This document shows, in pieces, positions 53,555-62,226 of a DNA stretch of 64,000 nt. This DNA comes from Phyllobacteriaceae bacterium (GTDB taxonomy: Bacteria; Pseudomonadota; Alphaproteobacteria; Rhizobiales; Rhizobiaceae), in the NCBI GenBank assembly GCA_002708825.1, contig PAPF01000007.1, positions 329,572 through 393,571 on the forward strand, read 5' to 3'. Both the position numbers and the translations under genes were made by a program. How positions within the stretch are numbered: the stretch's first letter is position 1; each line of letters opens with the position of its first letter. Below the pieces are notes generated by a model. It did not search any database, was not told the origin of the DNA, and was given only the letters and a program-made list of their open reading frames with translations.

Positions 53555-54529
53555 CTAGAGGTTCAGGCCCCGAATCCAGGCGGCCGTTTCAGCGGCCAGC
53601 CGTCCGGTGGTGTTGGGCGAGAGGATGTCCCCGGCGATCACGTGCTGCGAGGGGTCGGCACTGTCGGTCACTTCGATGATGGCATGCGGCGCGGCCCATT
53701 TCGCCGCCTTTTCGGCGGTCGCGGCCTGGTCGACCACCGCGTCGTCCGGTGCGTAGATGAACAGGGCCGGAACGCTGATGTTTTGCGGAAAGACGCTGTT
53801 GGCGAGACCCACTGCCGCTGCCATCGGCATCAGCGCGCGGGTGGGATAGCGGGTTGTCCAGTATTTGGCGTGGTCCGCGCTGCGCGGTTCATAGGAGCGT
53901 TCCGGACCGATCAGGAACTCGGCGAATTGCAGGCCCCATGGCTGGCTGAGCAGGAAGGATCCGGCCGCCTTCAGCCGGTAGTTGGGCGAGATCAGCACCA
54001 GCGCGTTCATGTCCCCCGCCAGCGCCGGTTGCGCGGCCGCCCAGGTCGCCAGCGAACCGCCGGTCGACGTGGCGATGACGATCACCTTCTCGCCTATGGC
54101 CTTGCCGACCGCCAGAGCCTCGGCGAAATCGTTGATCCAGTCGTTGACGGATGCCTGTGCCAGCGCCTCGCCGTTCTGGCCATGGCCCGTCAGGCGCGTG
54201 AAGAAGAGGTTTGCGCCGAGGTCACGCGCCAGAAGATCGGGCAGGGGCCGCGTTTCCTGCGCCGTGGCGGAAAAGCCATGCACATAGACAATGGCAAGCG
54301 GTGTGCGCGCCTTCGAGCGCGGAAAGGCCCAGACGATCTGTTTGGCCGCACCCTCGCGGATGCCCGCGACATTGGCTTCGCTGCGCGCGATCGCGGCTTC
54401 CGGATCGGCGGCAATGCCGGTCTTGTCTATAGAGATAGAGGTGTCCACGGGTGTTCGCGGCCCCACCAGATAGAGAACGCCGCCGACGATCACCAGAAAG
54501 AGAAACGCCCCGATGATCTTGCGCAGCAT
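53555..54529 (-). CDS. Anchored alpha/beta-hydrolase
   Basis: Protein of 324 residues with an N-terminal hydrophobic anchor (GAFLFLVIVGGVLYLVG). Catalytic parts are VYVHGFSATAQE, the elbow IATSTGGS with serine as nucleophile, an aspartate in APDDAVVD and a histidine in DPSQHVI. It resembles lysophospholipase/carboxylesterase types. The ATG at 54529 is chosen because GGGGAGG is well spaced for it and too close to the ATG at 54535. It is convergent with the MFS gene, three bases apart. Confidence 0.82.
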   Translation of the reverse strand: MLRKIIGAFLFLVIVGGVLYLVGPRTPVDTSISIDKTGIAADPEAAIARSEANVAGIREGAAKQIVWAFPRSKARTPLAIVYVHGFSATAQETRPLPDLLARDLGANLFFTRLTGHGQNGEALAQASVNDWINDFAEALAVGKAIGEKVIVIATSTGGSLATWAAAQPALAGDMNALVLISPNYRLKAAGSFLLSQPWGLQFAEFLIGPERSYEPRSADHAKYWTTRYPTRALMPMAAAVGLANSVFPQNISVPALFIYAPDDAVVDQAATAEKAAKWAAPHAIIEVTDSADPSQHVIAGDILSPNTTGRLAAETAAWIRGLNL

Positions 54530-54664
54530 GTCCATGCCTCCCCTTGAGCCCGCGACCCATAGCGCGATGGCCGGCATTAGACAATCGGTCCCGCAGCGTC
54601 ACGCGGGGTGAAGAACCGGCGCGCAGGTCATGCCGTAGAAGGCAGGGTCAGAAGGAACCCGCCG

Positions 54665-55999
54665 ATGCCCGCCGCCCGCCTGCCCGTTGCAACCATTGTC
54701 GCCTATGGCCTTCCGGCCATGCCGGTGGCGGCGCTGACATTGCCGCTCTACGTCGTGGTGCCGACTTTCTATTCGGAGACCGTCGGCCTGCCATTGGCCA
54801 TGGTCGGCGCCATCCTGGTGGCCGTACGCCTGTTCGATGCGGTCAACGATCCGCTGTTCGGCTGGCTGGGCGACCGGATGGGCAACGGCTTCGGCCGCCG
54901 CCGCACCATGGTCGCACTGGCCCTGCCGGTCACCGCTTTTGCGGCGTGGAAGCTGTTTGCCCCGCCACCGGACGCCACCGGCGCCTATCTCGGCCTCTGG
55001 ATGGCCATCCTGACTGCCGCGCTCAGCGCCATGCTGCTGTCCTGGTCGGCCTGGGGGGCGGAACTGGCCGGCGGCTATCGCGAGCGCAGCCGCATCACCG
55101 GCTGGCGCGAATCCTTCACCGTCATCGGCACGCTGGCGGCCATCGCCATTCCCTTTGCAATGTCGGAAGGCGATGATATCGGCCGCGAGGGCATGGCGGC
55201 GCTCGGCTTGGCCGTTGCCGGCAGCCTGATGGTATTCGGCGCGTTGAGCCTGCTGGCGGTGCCTGAACCGGTGGATCATTCCGTGACCCGCCTTGCCTTG
55301 CGCCAGAGCCTTGCCGCCATGGCCGCCAACAAACCGTTTCTCAGGCTCATCATTGCCTATTTCGTGAACGGGCTCGCCAACGGGATCCCGGCAACGCTTT
55401 TTCTCTATTTCGTGTCCGCCCGGCTTGGCGCGCCGGACATGCGCGGCCCGCTTCTGTTCCTCTATTTCTTTTGCGGACTGGCCGGCGTGCCCGCCGCCAC
55501 ATGGCTCGCCGGACGCATCGGCAAGCACCGCGCCTGGTCGTTTGCCATGATCCTGGCCTGCGCCGTGTTCGCCTTCGCACCGTTGATCGGAACGGGCGAC
55601 ATCGTCGCCTTCGGCGCGGTCTGCATCGTCACCGGCTTCGTGCTCGGCTTCGATCTGGCCTTGCCGCCCTCCATACAGGCCGACGTGATCGACGCTGACA
55701 CCGCCGCGTCCGGTGCGCAGCGTTCGGGCATCTATTTTGCCGCCTGGAGCCTGGCGACCAAGCTGTCGCTTGCCGCCGGCGCGGGAATTGCCTTCCCGCT
55801 GTTGTCGCTTTCAGGCTTTGATCCGGCTGCGGGTGCGGCAAATTCCTCTTCGTCGCTGTTCGTTCTGGCCGCGCTCTATGCCTGGGCACCGGTGGGGCTG
55901 AAGCTGCTGGCCGTGGCGCTGATGTGGTCTTTCCCGCTGGATGAGGCGGGACAGGCCGAGGCCCGCCAGCGCATCGAGACGCGCGGCAGGCTGGCCTGA
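54665..55999 (+). CDS. MFS transporter, GPH (glycoside-pentoside-hexuronide) cation symporter type
   Basis: Twelve-helix carrier of 444 residues. The segment RLFDAVNDPLFGWLGDR near residue 57 is the cation-binding helix 2 region typical of MelB-like symporters. The ATG at 54665 is preceded by AAGGA. It is divergent from the hydrolase gene. The substrate is unknown. Confidence 0.85.
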   Translation: MPAARLPVATIVAYGLPAMPVAALTLPLYVVVPTFYSETVGLPLAMVGAILVAVRLFDAVNDPLFGWLGDRMGNGFGRRRTMVALALPVTAFAAWKLFAPPPDATGAYLGLWMAILTAALSAMLLSWSAWGAELAGGYRERSRITGWRESFTVIGTLAAIAIPFAMSEGDDIGREGMAALGLAVAGSLMVFGALSLLAVPEPVDHSVTRLALRQSLAAMAANKPFLRLIIAYFVNGLANGIPATLFLYFVSARLGAPDMRGPLLFLYFFCGLAGVPAATWLAGRIGKHRAWSFAMILACAVFAFAPLIGTGDIVAFGAVCIVTGFVLGFDLALPPSIQADVIDADTAASGAQRSGIYFAAWSLATKLSLAAGAGIAFPLLSLSGFDPAAGAANSSSSLFVLAALYAWAPVGLKLLAVALMWSFPLDEAGQAEARQRIETRGRLA

Positions 56000-56013
56000 A
56001 CCGGGCGTGCCCT

Positions 56014-56814
56014 TCAGTCGCGCAGCGGGCGCCGGTTCCAGCCCATGGCCCGCTTCATGACCGGAAAATAAAGTCCCCAGGGAAGCAGGTTGATGGCCTT
56101 GAGGAGGAAGGCGAATCGGCGCGGGAAGGCGGTCTCGAAGCCGCCGCGTTCCAGGCCCGTGACGATCCGCCCGGCAGCATCGCCGGAATCCATGAGGAAA
56201 GGCATGGGAAAGCGGTTCTGTTCGGTCAGCGGCGTGTCGACGAAGCCCGGATTGAACACCTGGAGCCGGATGTTCATCTTGTCGAAGTCGAACTTCAACG
56301 ATTGCGCCATGTAATTGACCGCCGCCTTCGAACCGCCATAGGCCGAGGCCAGCGGAAGGCCGCCATAGGCGGATACGGAGCCGACGATGCCGACCTGACC
56401 GCGTCCGCGCCCGCGCATGTGTTCGGCCACCGGAACCAGTCCGTTGAGCACGCCGAACAGGTTGACCTCATAGGTCTTGCGGAATTTTTCCGGGTCGGGC
56501 TTTTCCCCTTGAACGGGCCAGTAATTTCCGGCCACGAACAGGGCGAGCGCGATCGGCCCGTGCGTGTCCTCCAGCGTCCGCACCAGGTCCGCCATGGCCG
56601 CGGCGTCCGTCGTGTCGCAGGGGGCGGGGATGATGGACCCCTCCAGCGCCGCAGCCGCGTCTGCCAGGTCGTCGAGCTTGCCGGCGCTGCGCGCCGTCGC
56701 GACAACCCGCCAGCCCTTTGCCGCCATTTGCAGGGCGACCTCGCGTCCGATTCCGCTGGACGCGCCGGTGATCCAGGCGATGCCGTCTTGCGGCTTCGCG
56801 CGATAGTCACTCAT
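56014..56814 (-). CDS. Short-chain dehydrogenase/reductase
   Basis: NAD(P)-dependent oxidoreductase of 266 residues. The cofactor motif is TGASSGIG (16-23) and the catalytic YxxxK is Y-G-G-S-K near residue 160. The frame extends upstream, but the ATG at 56814 gives a normal start. The neighbour upstream is a ChrR-like protein gene, separated by a terminator, so the two are separate transcripts. Confidence 0.88.
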   Translation of the reverse strand: MSDYRAKPQDGIAWITGASSGIGREVALQMAAKGWRVVATARSAGKLDDLADAAAALEGSIIPAPCDTTDAAAMADLVRTLEDTHGPIALALFVAGNYWPVQGEKPDPEKFRKTYEVNLFGVLNGLVPVAEHMRGRGRGQVGIVGSVSAYGGLPLASAYGGSKAAVNYMAQSLKFDFDKMNIRLQVFNPGFVDTPLTEQNRFPMPFLMDSGDAAGRIVTGLERGGFETAFPRRFAFLLKAINLLPWGLYFPVMKRAMGWNRRPLRD

Positions 56815-56850
56815 GGAATGCTCCAATTCGTTTTTCCTGACCGGATATAC

Positions 56851-56882
56851 GAAAAAGAAGGCCCGCCGGTTTCCCGGCGGGC
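56851..56882 (-). terminator. Intrinsic terminator after the ChrR-like gene
   Basis: On the minus strand a 9-bp stem GCCCGCCGG / CCGGCGGGC with a four-base loop is followed by CTTCTTTTT. It lies 27 bases downstream of the ChrR-like gene. Confidence 0.85.
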
Positions 56883-56908
56883 AGTGGGGCATTCATTCTT
56901 GAGCTGTC

Positions 56909-57559
56909 TCAGGCCAGAAGGATGTCGGACAGGCGCTGGCCGATGGAACCGGTCAGCCGCAACGGGCCGTCGGTGACGGCCATGCCGATGCAAGGGGTCG
57001 TCTTCTCGGCGATCGGGCGGTGATCCACCGTCTCGTCGTTGACGGAAATGTCGCCGCGCGCATAGCGCCCGGTGTCGTCGTTGAAGGCGCCATCGAGGAC
57101 GAGCGACAGTTCCATGCCTTCGTGGGTGTGCTTGGGGATCGCGCGGCCCGGCTTGATCCAGAACAGTTCGACGTGGCAGCCGTCGATCTCGCCCAGCTCG
57201 AAGTCCCGGAAACCGGGCATTTTCGTCTTCCACGGAATTTCGTCAGCAGTCATGCCGATGAAGCCCGCGATGGCGCGCGGCAGCAGACCGTCGGAAGACA
57301 CCGCGCGCGGCAGCCGTATTTCCGGAGCGCGCGATGCGAAGATGCGTTCCAGGCATGCATCGGCGCCGTGAATCGGCGCCGGCTCCATGTGTTCCAGCAC
57401 GTCCCCGGCGAGCGTCTCGAGACCGTTGACCATGCTCCGGTTAACCGGTGAGATTTCCAGATGGGCATCGACCAGCACACGCGCGGGCTCCGGTAGCAGC
57501 CCGGACACGTAGCGCGCCAGAAGGGCGTCGATGCGTTCCTGTGTTTCCGTGTTCTTCAA
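56909..57559 (-). CDS. ChrR-like cupin protein with degenerate anti-sigma zinc motif
   Basis: Protein of 216 residues arranged like ChrR, the zinc anti-sigma factor of RpoE in Rhodobacter. The N-terminal domain keeps His33 but the two cysteines of the H-x3-C-x2-C zinc motif are Ser37 and Asn40. The C-terminal cupin keeps its metal ligands (H144-T-H146-x3-E150 and H180). No sigma factor gene is adjacent. It may sense oxidants through the cupin or bind a sigma factor without the N-terminal zinc. Confidence 0.8.
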   Translation of the reverse strand: MKNTETQERIDALLARYVSGLLPEPARVLVDAHLEISPVNRSMVNGLETLAGDVLEHMEPAPIHGADACLERIFASRAPEIRLPRAVSSDGLLPRAIAGFIGMTADEIPWKTKMPGFRDFELGEIDGCHVELFWIKPGRAIPKHTHEGMELSLVLDGAFNDDTGRYARGDISVNDETVDHRPIAEKTTPCIGMAVTDGPLRLTGSIGQRLSDILLA

Positions 57560-57616
57560 GTTCGTTTCCCCTGGCCCGGAGTTGCACCTTCACTCCGGCA
57601 TTGCGAAGTTCTGCCT

Positions 57617-57646
57617 GATCTACGCTGTTCTGCGCAATCCGGATCA
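57617..57646 (-). promoter_or_regulatory. RpoE/ChrR-type ECF promoter of the ChrR-like gene
   Basis: On the minus strand TGATCC and TAGAT are separated by 18 bases. This fits the Rhodobacter RpoE promoter, TGATCC-N17/18-TAAGA, perfectly in the -35 part and partly in the -10 part. It lies about 60 bases before the gene. Confidence 0.55.
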
Positions 57647-57784
57647 CCGGCAAAACAAGTCCGGCTTTTTGCCCCGCTGAGACAAAAACTGCCAAAACCG
57701 GGGTCCGGGCGCAAAAACCCTGCTTGCAAGGCCGCGCTGCGGTCCATACCCTTCCGGCGGCAAAAGGAAAAATACGGGAAAAAC

Positions 57785-58822
57785 ATGACCGCGTCAGTAC
57801 TTGAGTGCATCGGCAATACGCCGCTGATCCGCTTGCGCAAGGCGTCCGAGCAAACCGGATGCGAGATTTACGGCAAGGCGGAGTTCATGAATCCGGGCCA
57901 GTCGGTCAAGGATCGCGCCGGCCTGTTCATCGTTCGTGACGCTGAAAAGCGCGGCCTGCTGGAACCCGGCGGCCTGATCGTGGAAGGCACCGCCGGCAAT
58001 ACCGGCATCGGCCTGACCGTCGTCGCCAAGGCGCTCGGCTATCGCACCGTCATCGTGATTCCCGAGACCCAGAGCCAGGAAAAGAAGGACGCGCTTCGGG
58101 TGCTGGGCGCCGAACTGATCGAGGTTCCCGCCGTCCCCTATCGCAATCCCAACAACTACGTGAAGGTCTCGGGCCGGCTCGCCGCGAAACTGGCCGAGAG
58201 CAGCCCGCATGGTGCCATCTGGGCCAACCAGTTCGACAACATCGCCAACCGGGATGGCCATGTCGCGACCACGGCTGAGGAAATCTGGGCACAGACGGGC
58301 GGCAAGGTGGACGGTTTCGTCGCTGCGGTCGGCACAGGCGGCACCCTGGCCGGCGTTGCCATGGGTCTCAAGGCGCGCAATGCGGACGTGAAGGTGGCAC
58401 TCGCCGACCCGATGGGCGCGGCGCTTTACAGCTACTACACGACCGGCGAGATGAAGTCGGAAGGCGCGTCCATCACCGAGGGCATCGGCCAGGGGCGCAT
58501 TACCGCGAACCTGGAAGGCTTCACCCCGGATTTCGCCTTCCAGATCGGCGATGAGGAGGCATTGCCCGTCGTTTTCGATCTGGTGCAGGAGGAAGGGCTG
58601 TGCCTTGGCGGATCGTCGGGCATCAACATCGCCGGCGCCATGCGCCTGGCCCGCGAACTCGGCCCCGGCCATACCATCGTGACGATCCTGTGCGACTATG
58701 GCACGCGCTACCAGTCCAAGCTGTTCAACCCGGATTTCCTGCGGTCGAAGGACTTGCCGTTTCCGGCCTGGATGGAAGCGAAGAGCGACATTGCCGTCCC
58801 CTTCGAGGATGCCGAGGCATGA
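57785..58822 (+). CDS. cysK: Cysteine synthase-type PLP enzyme
   Basis: Enzyme of 345 residues that would make cysteine from O-acetylserine and sulfide. The PLP lysine is K42 in NPGQSVKDRAG, the substrate loop is EGTAGNTGIG, and the phosphate loop is VGTGGTLAG. The TAGNTG variant replaces the common TSGNTG and the C-terminus is longer than in standard CysK, so this may be a paralogue with another acceptor. The next gene overlaps its stop (ATGA). Confidence 0.85.
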   Translation: MTASVLECIGNTPLIRLRKASEQTGCEIYGKAEFMNPGQSVKDRAGLFIVRDAEKRGLLEPGGLIVEGTAGNTGIGLTVVAKALGYRTVIVIPETQSQEKKDALRVLGAELIEVPAVPYRNPNNYVKVSGRLAAKLAESSPHGAIWANQFDNIANRDGHVATTAEEIWAQTGGKVDGFVAAVGTGGTLAGVAMGLKARNADVKVALADPMGAALYSYYTTGEMKSEGASITEGIGQGRITANLEGFTPDFAFQIGDEEALPVVFDLVQEEGLCLGGSSGINIAGAMRLARELGPGHTIVTILCDYGTRYQSKLFNPDFLRSKDLPFPAWMEAKSDIAVPFEDAEA

Positions 58823-59556
58823 GCGCGACCCAATGCCTGTTTCGTGACGACGCCTATCTCTCGACAGCCGAGGGCAGGGTGGTTGCGGTCAACGAGCGTG
58901 GCGGCATCATCCTCGACAGGACCGTCTTCTATGCCACGTCGGGTGGCCAGCCGGGCGATACCGGCCGGCTGGAACGCGCCGACGGTTCCATGATCGAGAT
59001 CGCCGCCACCATCACCGGCGAGACCAAGGACGAGATCATCCATGTGCCGGCCAACGGCCAGCCCGTGCCGGATGTGGGTGAGTCGCTGGTCCTGCACATC
59101 GACTGGGACCGGCGCTACCGGCTGATGCGCATGCACACCGCCTGCCATCTGCTGACCGTCGTCTGCCCCTTCCCGATCACCGGCGCTTCCGTTGGCGAGG
59201 AGGAAAGCCGCGTCGATTTCGACATTCCCGACGCCGCCTTCACCAAGGAGGAGGTGACCGCCCGACTCATGGACCTCGTCAACGGCGCGCATCCGGTCTT
59301 CACGAAGCTGATCGCGGAGGCCGACCTCGCGGCCAATTCGGCGCTGGTGAAATCCAAGAACGTGCGCCCGCCTTCCGGCGCCGGCACCATCCGCCTTGTC
59401 TGCATCGGCGAGGAAGGCACGGTCGACAGCCAGCCCTGCGGTGGAACCCATGTGTCCACGACCGAGGAGGTCGGCGCCATCCACATCGGCAAGATCGAGA
59501 AGAAGGGGCGGGAAAACCGCCGCTTCCGCATCCGCTTCGGCGCGCTTCCGGGGTAG
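58819..59556 (+). CDS. alaX: Alanyl-tRNA editing protein, AlaX type
   Basis: Free-standing editing enzyme of 245 residues that hydrolyses Ser- or Gly-tRNA(Ala). Zinc ligands are H106 and H110 (HTACH) and C207 and H211 (CGGTH). The ATG overlaps the stop of the cysteine synthase gene. Coupling to a serine-consuming pathway fits its role, since serine mischarging rises with serine level. Confidence 0.9.
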   Translation: MSATQCLFRDDAYLSTAEGRVVAVNERGGIILDRTVFYATSGGQPGDTGRLERADGSMIEIAATITGETKDEIIHVPANGQPVPDVGESLVLHIDWDRRYRLMRMHTACHLLTVVCPFPITGASVGEEESRVDFDIPDAAFTKEEVTARLMDLVNGAHPVFTKLIAEADLAANSALVKSKNVRPPSGAGTIRLVCIGEEGTVDSQPCGGTHVSTTEEVGAIHIGKIEKKGRENRRFRIRFGALPG

Positions 59557-59562
59557 GGCGTC

Positions 59563-60036
59563 ATGAAGCTGGAGGGCTCCTGTCATTGCGGATCGGTGCG
59601 GTTTTCCTGCCAGAGCGACACGCCCGTGCCCTACCAGCGCTGCTATTGCTCGATCTGCCGCAAGACGCAGGGCGGCGGCGGTTATGCCATCAACCTGAAG
59701 GGCGCTGCCGATACGCTGGTGGTGGAGGGGCGTGAGATGGTCTCCGTCTATCACGCTGTCATCGACGGAGACGAAAGCCCTGCCGCGCGGCATTTCTGCG
59801 CCCGCTGCGGTTCGGCCCTCTGGCTTCATGATCCACGCTGGCCGGATCTCGTCCATCCCTTTGCCTCGGCCATCGACACGCCCTTGCCGAAGCCGCGGCA
59901 AACGGCGCATATCATGCTGGCCTTCAAGCCGGCATGGGTGGAAGAACCGGGCGCGGATGCCACGCGCTGTCACGATGGCTATCCCGACGAATCGATTGCC
60001 CAATGGCATGAACGGACCGCAAACAGGACGGATTGA
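59563..60036 (+). CDS. GFA-family zinc protein
   Basis: Protein of 157 residues of the Gfa/glutathione-dependent formaldehyde-activating-like family. Zinc-binding cysteines are in CHCG (7-10), CYCSIC (about 27-32) and CARCG (near 81). Most relatives have no proven activity. It starts six bases after alaX and is co-transcribed with it. Confidence 0.87.
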   Translation: MKLEGSCHCGSVRFSCQSDTPVPYQRCYCSICRKTQGGGGYAINLKGAADTLVVEGREMVSVYHAVIDGDESPAARHFCARCGSALWLHDPRWPDLVHPFASAIDTPLPKPRQTAHIMLAFKPAWVEEPGADATRCHDGYPDESIAQWHERTANRTD

Positions 60037-60042
60037 AGCAGG

Positions 60043-60894
60043 ATGAGCAGCGAAGAAACCCCCGTGATCGTCACCGCCGGCTGGCTTCAGGAACGTCTGG
60101 GCAAGCCGGGCCTCTCCATTGTCGACGGCTCCTGGTATCTGCCCGCGCAGAACCGTGACCCGAAGGCCGAATATGCCGCAGGCCACATTCCCGGCGCCGT
60201 CTTCTTCGACCAGGATCTGGTGGTGGAACCGGGGGTCGACCTGCCGCACGCCCTGCCGTCGCCCTTGGAATTCGAGCGACATGCCAGTTCCATGGGGATC
60301 ACAGTTCACGACACGATCGTCGTCTATGACGGGCCGGGTTTCTTTTCCGCCCCGCGTGTCTGGTGGCTGTTCCGCACATTCGGCGCGCGGGACGTGCATG
60401 TCCTTGAAGGCGGGCTGGATGGCTGGAAGCGCGAAGGCCGTCCGGTGACCGCAGAGCAGACCCATTGCGCCGGGGCCTTTTTCAAACCGTCCTTCGACCG
60501 GTCTGCGGTCGTCTCCTTCGACGAGATGCGAGACATCGTGAAGACGGGCAGTGCACAGGTGGTGGACGCACGCCCGGCCGGCCGGTTTGCCGGTGCCGAT
60601 CCGGAACCGAGGCAGAGTGTGCGTTCTGGCCACATGCCGGGCGCGTTCAATGTTCCTGCGCTCGACCTCTCGCGCGACGGAAAGTTGCTGCCGCCCGGCG
60701 AACTGGAGGCGCGTTTCGAGGCCGCGGGTGTCGACCTTTCCAGACCGGTCGTCACCTCCTGCGGATCCGGGGTGACGGCTGCCGCATTGATCCTTGCGCT
60801 GGAGCAGATCGGCCATTCCGCTCACCGCCTCTATGATGGCTCCTGGACCGAGTGGGGCGGGCGCAACGACACCCCGGTCGAGACCGGGGCCTGA
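60043..60894 (+). CDS. sseA: 3-mercaptopyruvate/thiosulfate sulfurtransferase
   Basis: Protein of 283 residues with two rhodanese domains; the C-terminal one has the active cysteine C240 in the loop CGSGVTA, a 3-mercaptopyruvate-type loop. The N-terminal domain is inactive and contains YDGPGFFSAPRVWW. It follows the GFA gene by six bases, and with the cysteine synthase-like gene makes this a sulfur-related operon. Confidence 0.9.
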   Translation: MSSEETPVIVTAGWLQERLGKPGLSIVDGSWYLPAQNRDPKAEYAAGHIPGAVFFDQDLVVEPGVDLPHALPSPLEFERHASSMGITVHDTIVVYDGPGFFSAPRVWWLFRTFGARDVHVLEGGLDGWKREGRPVTAEQTHCAGAFFKPSFDRSAVVSFDEMRDIVKTGSAQVVDARPAGRFAGADPEPRQSVRSGHMPGAFNVPALDLSRDGKLLPPGELEARFEAAGVDLSRPVVTSCGSGVTAAALILALEQIGHSAHRLYDGSWTEWGGRNDTPVETGA

Positions 60895-60899
60895 AACCG

Positions 60900-61424
60900 G
60901 TGAGCGTGCTGGAAACCCGCGTGACGCATCTGGAGATGCGCGCGCGGCCGGCCCGCGTCGCGATGCCGACGGGACCCCGGCTGGCACTGATGCGTGCGCC
61001 GTCGATCCCCGTCGCCTATTACCGCTGGCTCTACGAACAGGTCGGCCGTCCCCACCACTGGCAGATGCGCCGCGGGCTGGACGATGCCGCCCTTTCCGCT
61101 GCCATCCATGATGCCGAGGTCGAGATGGCGGTCCTTTACTGCGACGGTGCGCCGGCCGGCTTCTTTGAACTGGGCCTTGCGGGCCTGCCGCAGGCGGTGG
61201 AGATCGTCTATTTCGGTCTCTTGCCTGACTTCCAGGGCAGGGGGCTGGCGCGCTTCTTCCTGTCGGAAGCCATTCAGGCCGCCTTTGCCCACGATCCGGA
61301 AAAGGTGACGCTCCAGACCAATACGCTGGACAGTCCCCGCGCGCTCGTCCTCTACCAGAAGGCGGGCTTCCGGCCGGTCGCCTGGTCACTCCAGCGCGTG
61401 ACGGCCTGGGAAGATGCCGGCTGA
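60900..61424 (+). CDS. GNAT-family N-acetyltransferase
   Basis: Acetyltransferase of 174 residues. The acetyl-CoA motif is LPDFQGRGLARF (about 108-119), followed by the typical C-terminal strand TNTLDSPRALVLYQKAGF. The GTG at 60900, five bases after the previous stop, is a more natural start than the ATG inside sseA. It ends the operon; its substrate is unknown. Confidence 0.82.
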   Translation: MSVLETRVTHLEMRARPARVAMPTGPRLALMRAPSIPVAYYRWLYEQVGRPHHWQMRRGLDDAALSAAIHDAEVEMAVLYCDGAPAGFFELGLAGLPQAVEIVYFGLLPDFQGRGLARFFLSEAIQAAFAHDPEKVTLQTNTLDSPRALVLYQKAGFRPVAWSLQRVTAWEDAG

Positions 61425-61525
61425 GCCGGATTTGCCAGATCCTGTTCATGCTGGCTTCAGGAATCCGGTGGCAACCTCGCCTTGCACAACAGACAGCTTC
61501 GCCGGTTCCATGCAGGAGACCTTAC

Positions 61526-62101
61526 ATGATCAATCGCCGTGCCATTTTCACCCTGGCCGCCGGAGCGGTTGCCGCAGCGGCCATGCCCGGCCTTGCCACC
61601 GCCCAGTCCGGGAACTCGCCATCCGCGGCTACCATCCAGCGCAGGCTTGAAGCCGCGCCACGCCGGGCCTTGCGGCCGGAACGCCGGGTGAGCGTGGAGG
61701 AATTGAAAAGGCGGCCTGAAATCCGCAGGGATTATGCGCCCTCCATTGACATCCAGACGATCAACTTCGCCTTCGGATCGGCGGAAATTCCCTATCGCGA
61801 GTTCTACAAGGTCGAACAGATCGCCATTGCGATGCGAAATATCCTGCGCCGCCGCCGGCATGAGATATTCCTCATCGAAGGCCATACCGACGCCGTCGGC
61901 TCCAACCGGTCCAACCAGATCCTGTCCGAGCAGCGTGCCCGGTCGCTCGCCCGCGTTCTCAACAGCGAGTTCGGCATTCCCTGGCGGGCCATGGAAACCG
62001 TCGGCTACGGCGAGGAATTTCTCCTCGTGCCGGTGCCTTACGAGGAATGGCGCAACCGCCGCGTCACCCTGCGCCGGGTCACCGACATCGTGCGCCGGTA
62101 A
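61526..62101 (+). CDS. OmpA-domain periplasmic protein
   Basis: Protein of 191 residues with a signal peptide containing a double arginine (MINRRAIFTLAAGAVAAAA), which may direct Tat or Sec export. The C-terminal OmpA/MotB domain is clear: EIFLIEGHTDAVGSNRSNQILSEQRA. Such domains bind peptidoglycan. The ATG at 61526 follows an AGGAG site. Confidence 0.87.
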   Translation: MINRRAIFTLAAGAVAAAAMPGLATAQSGNSPSAATIQRRLEAAPRRALRPERRVSVEELKRRPEIRRDYAPSIDIQTINFAFGSAEIPYREFYKVEQIAIAMRNILRRRRHEIFLIEGHTDAVGSNRSNQILSEQRARSLARVLNSEFGIPWRAMETVGYGEEFLLVPVPYEEWRNRRVTLRRVTDIVRR

Positions 62102-62118
62102 GGCGCAGCCGGAAACAC

Positions 62119-62147
62119 GAAGGCCCGCCGGTGAACGGCGGGCCTTC
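62119..62147. terminator. Terminator between the OmpA-domain gene and ald
   Basis: A perfect 12-bp stem GAAGGCCCGCCG / CGGCGGGCCTTC with a five-base loop lies between convergent genes. The T-content after the stem is modest (TTCTTCTG), and it can form in both directions. Confidence 0.7.
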
Positions 62148-62226
62148 TTCTGTCCGGTCCCGGAGCCGCAGCGATGGCTTGGCCCGGCTCCTGCCTTCCG
62201 GCGCGCGGACCGGACGGGAGGAACCG

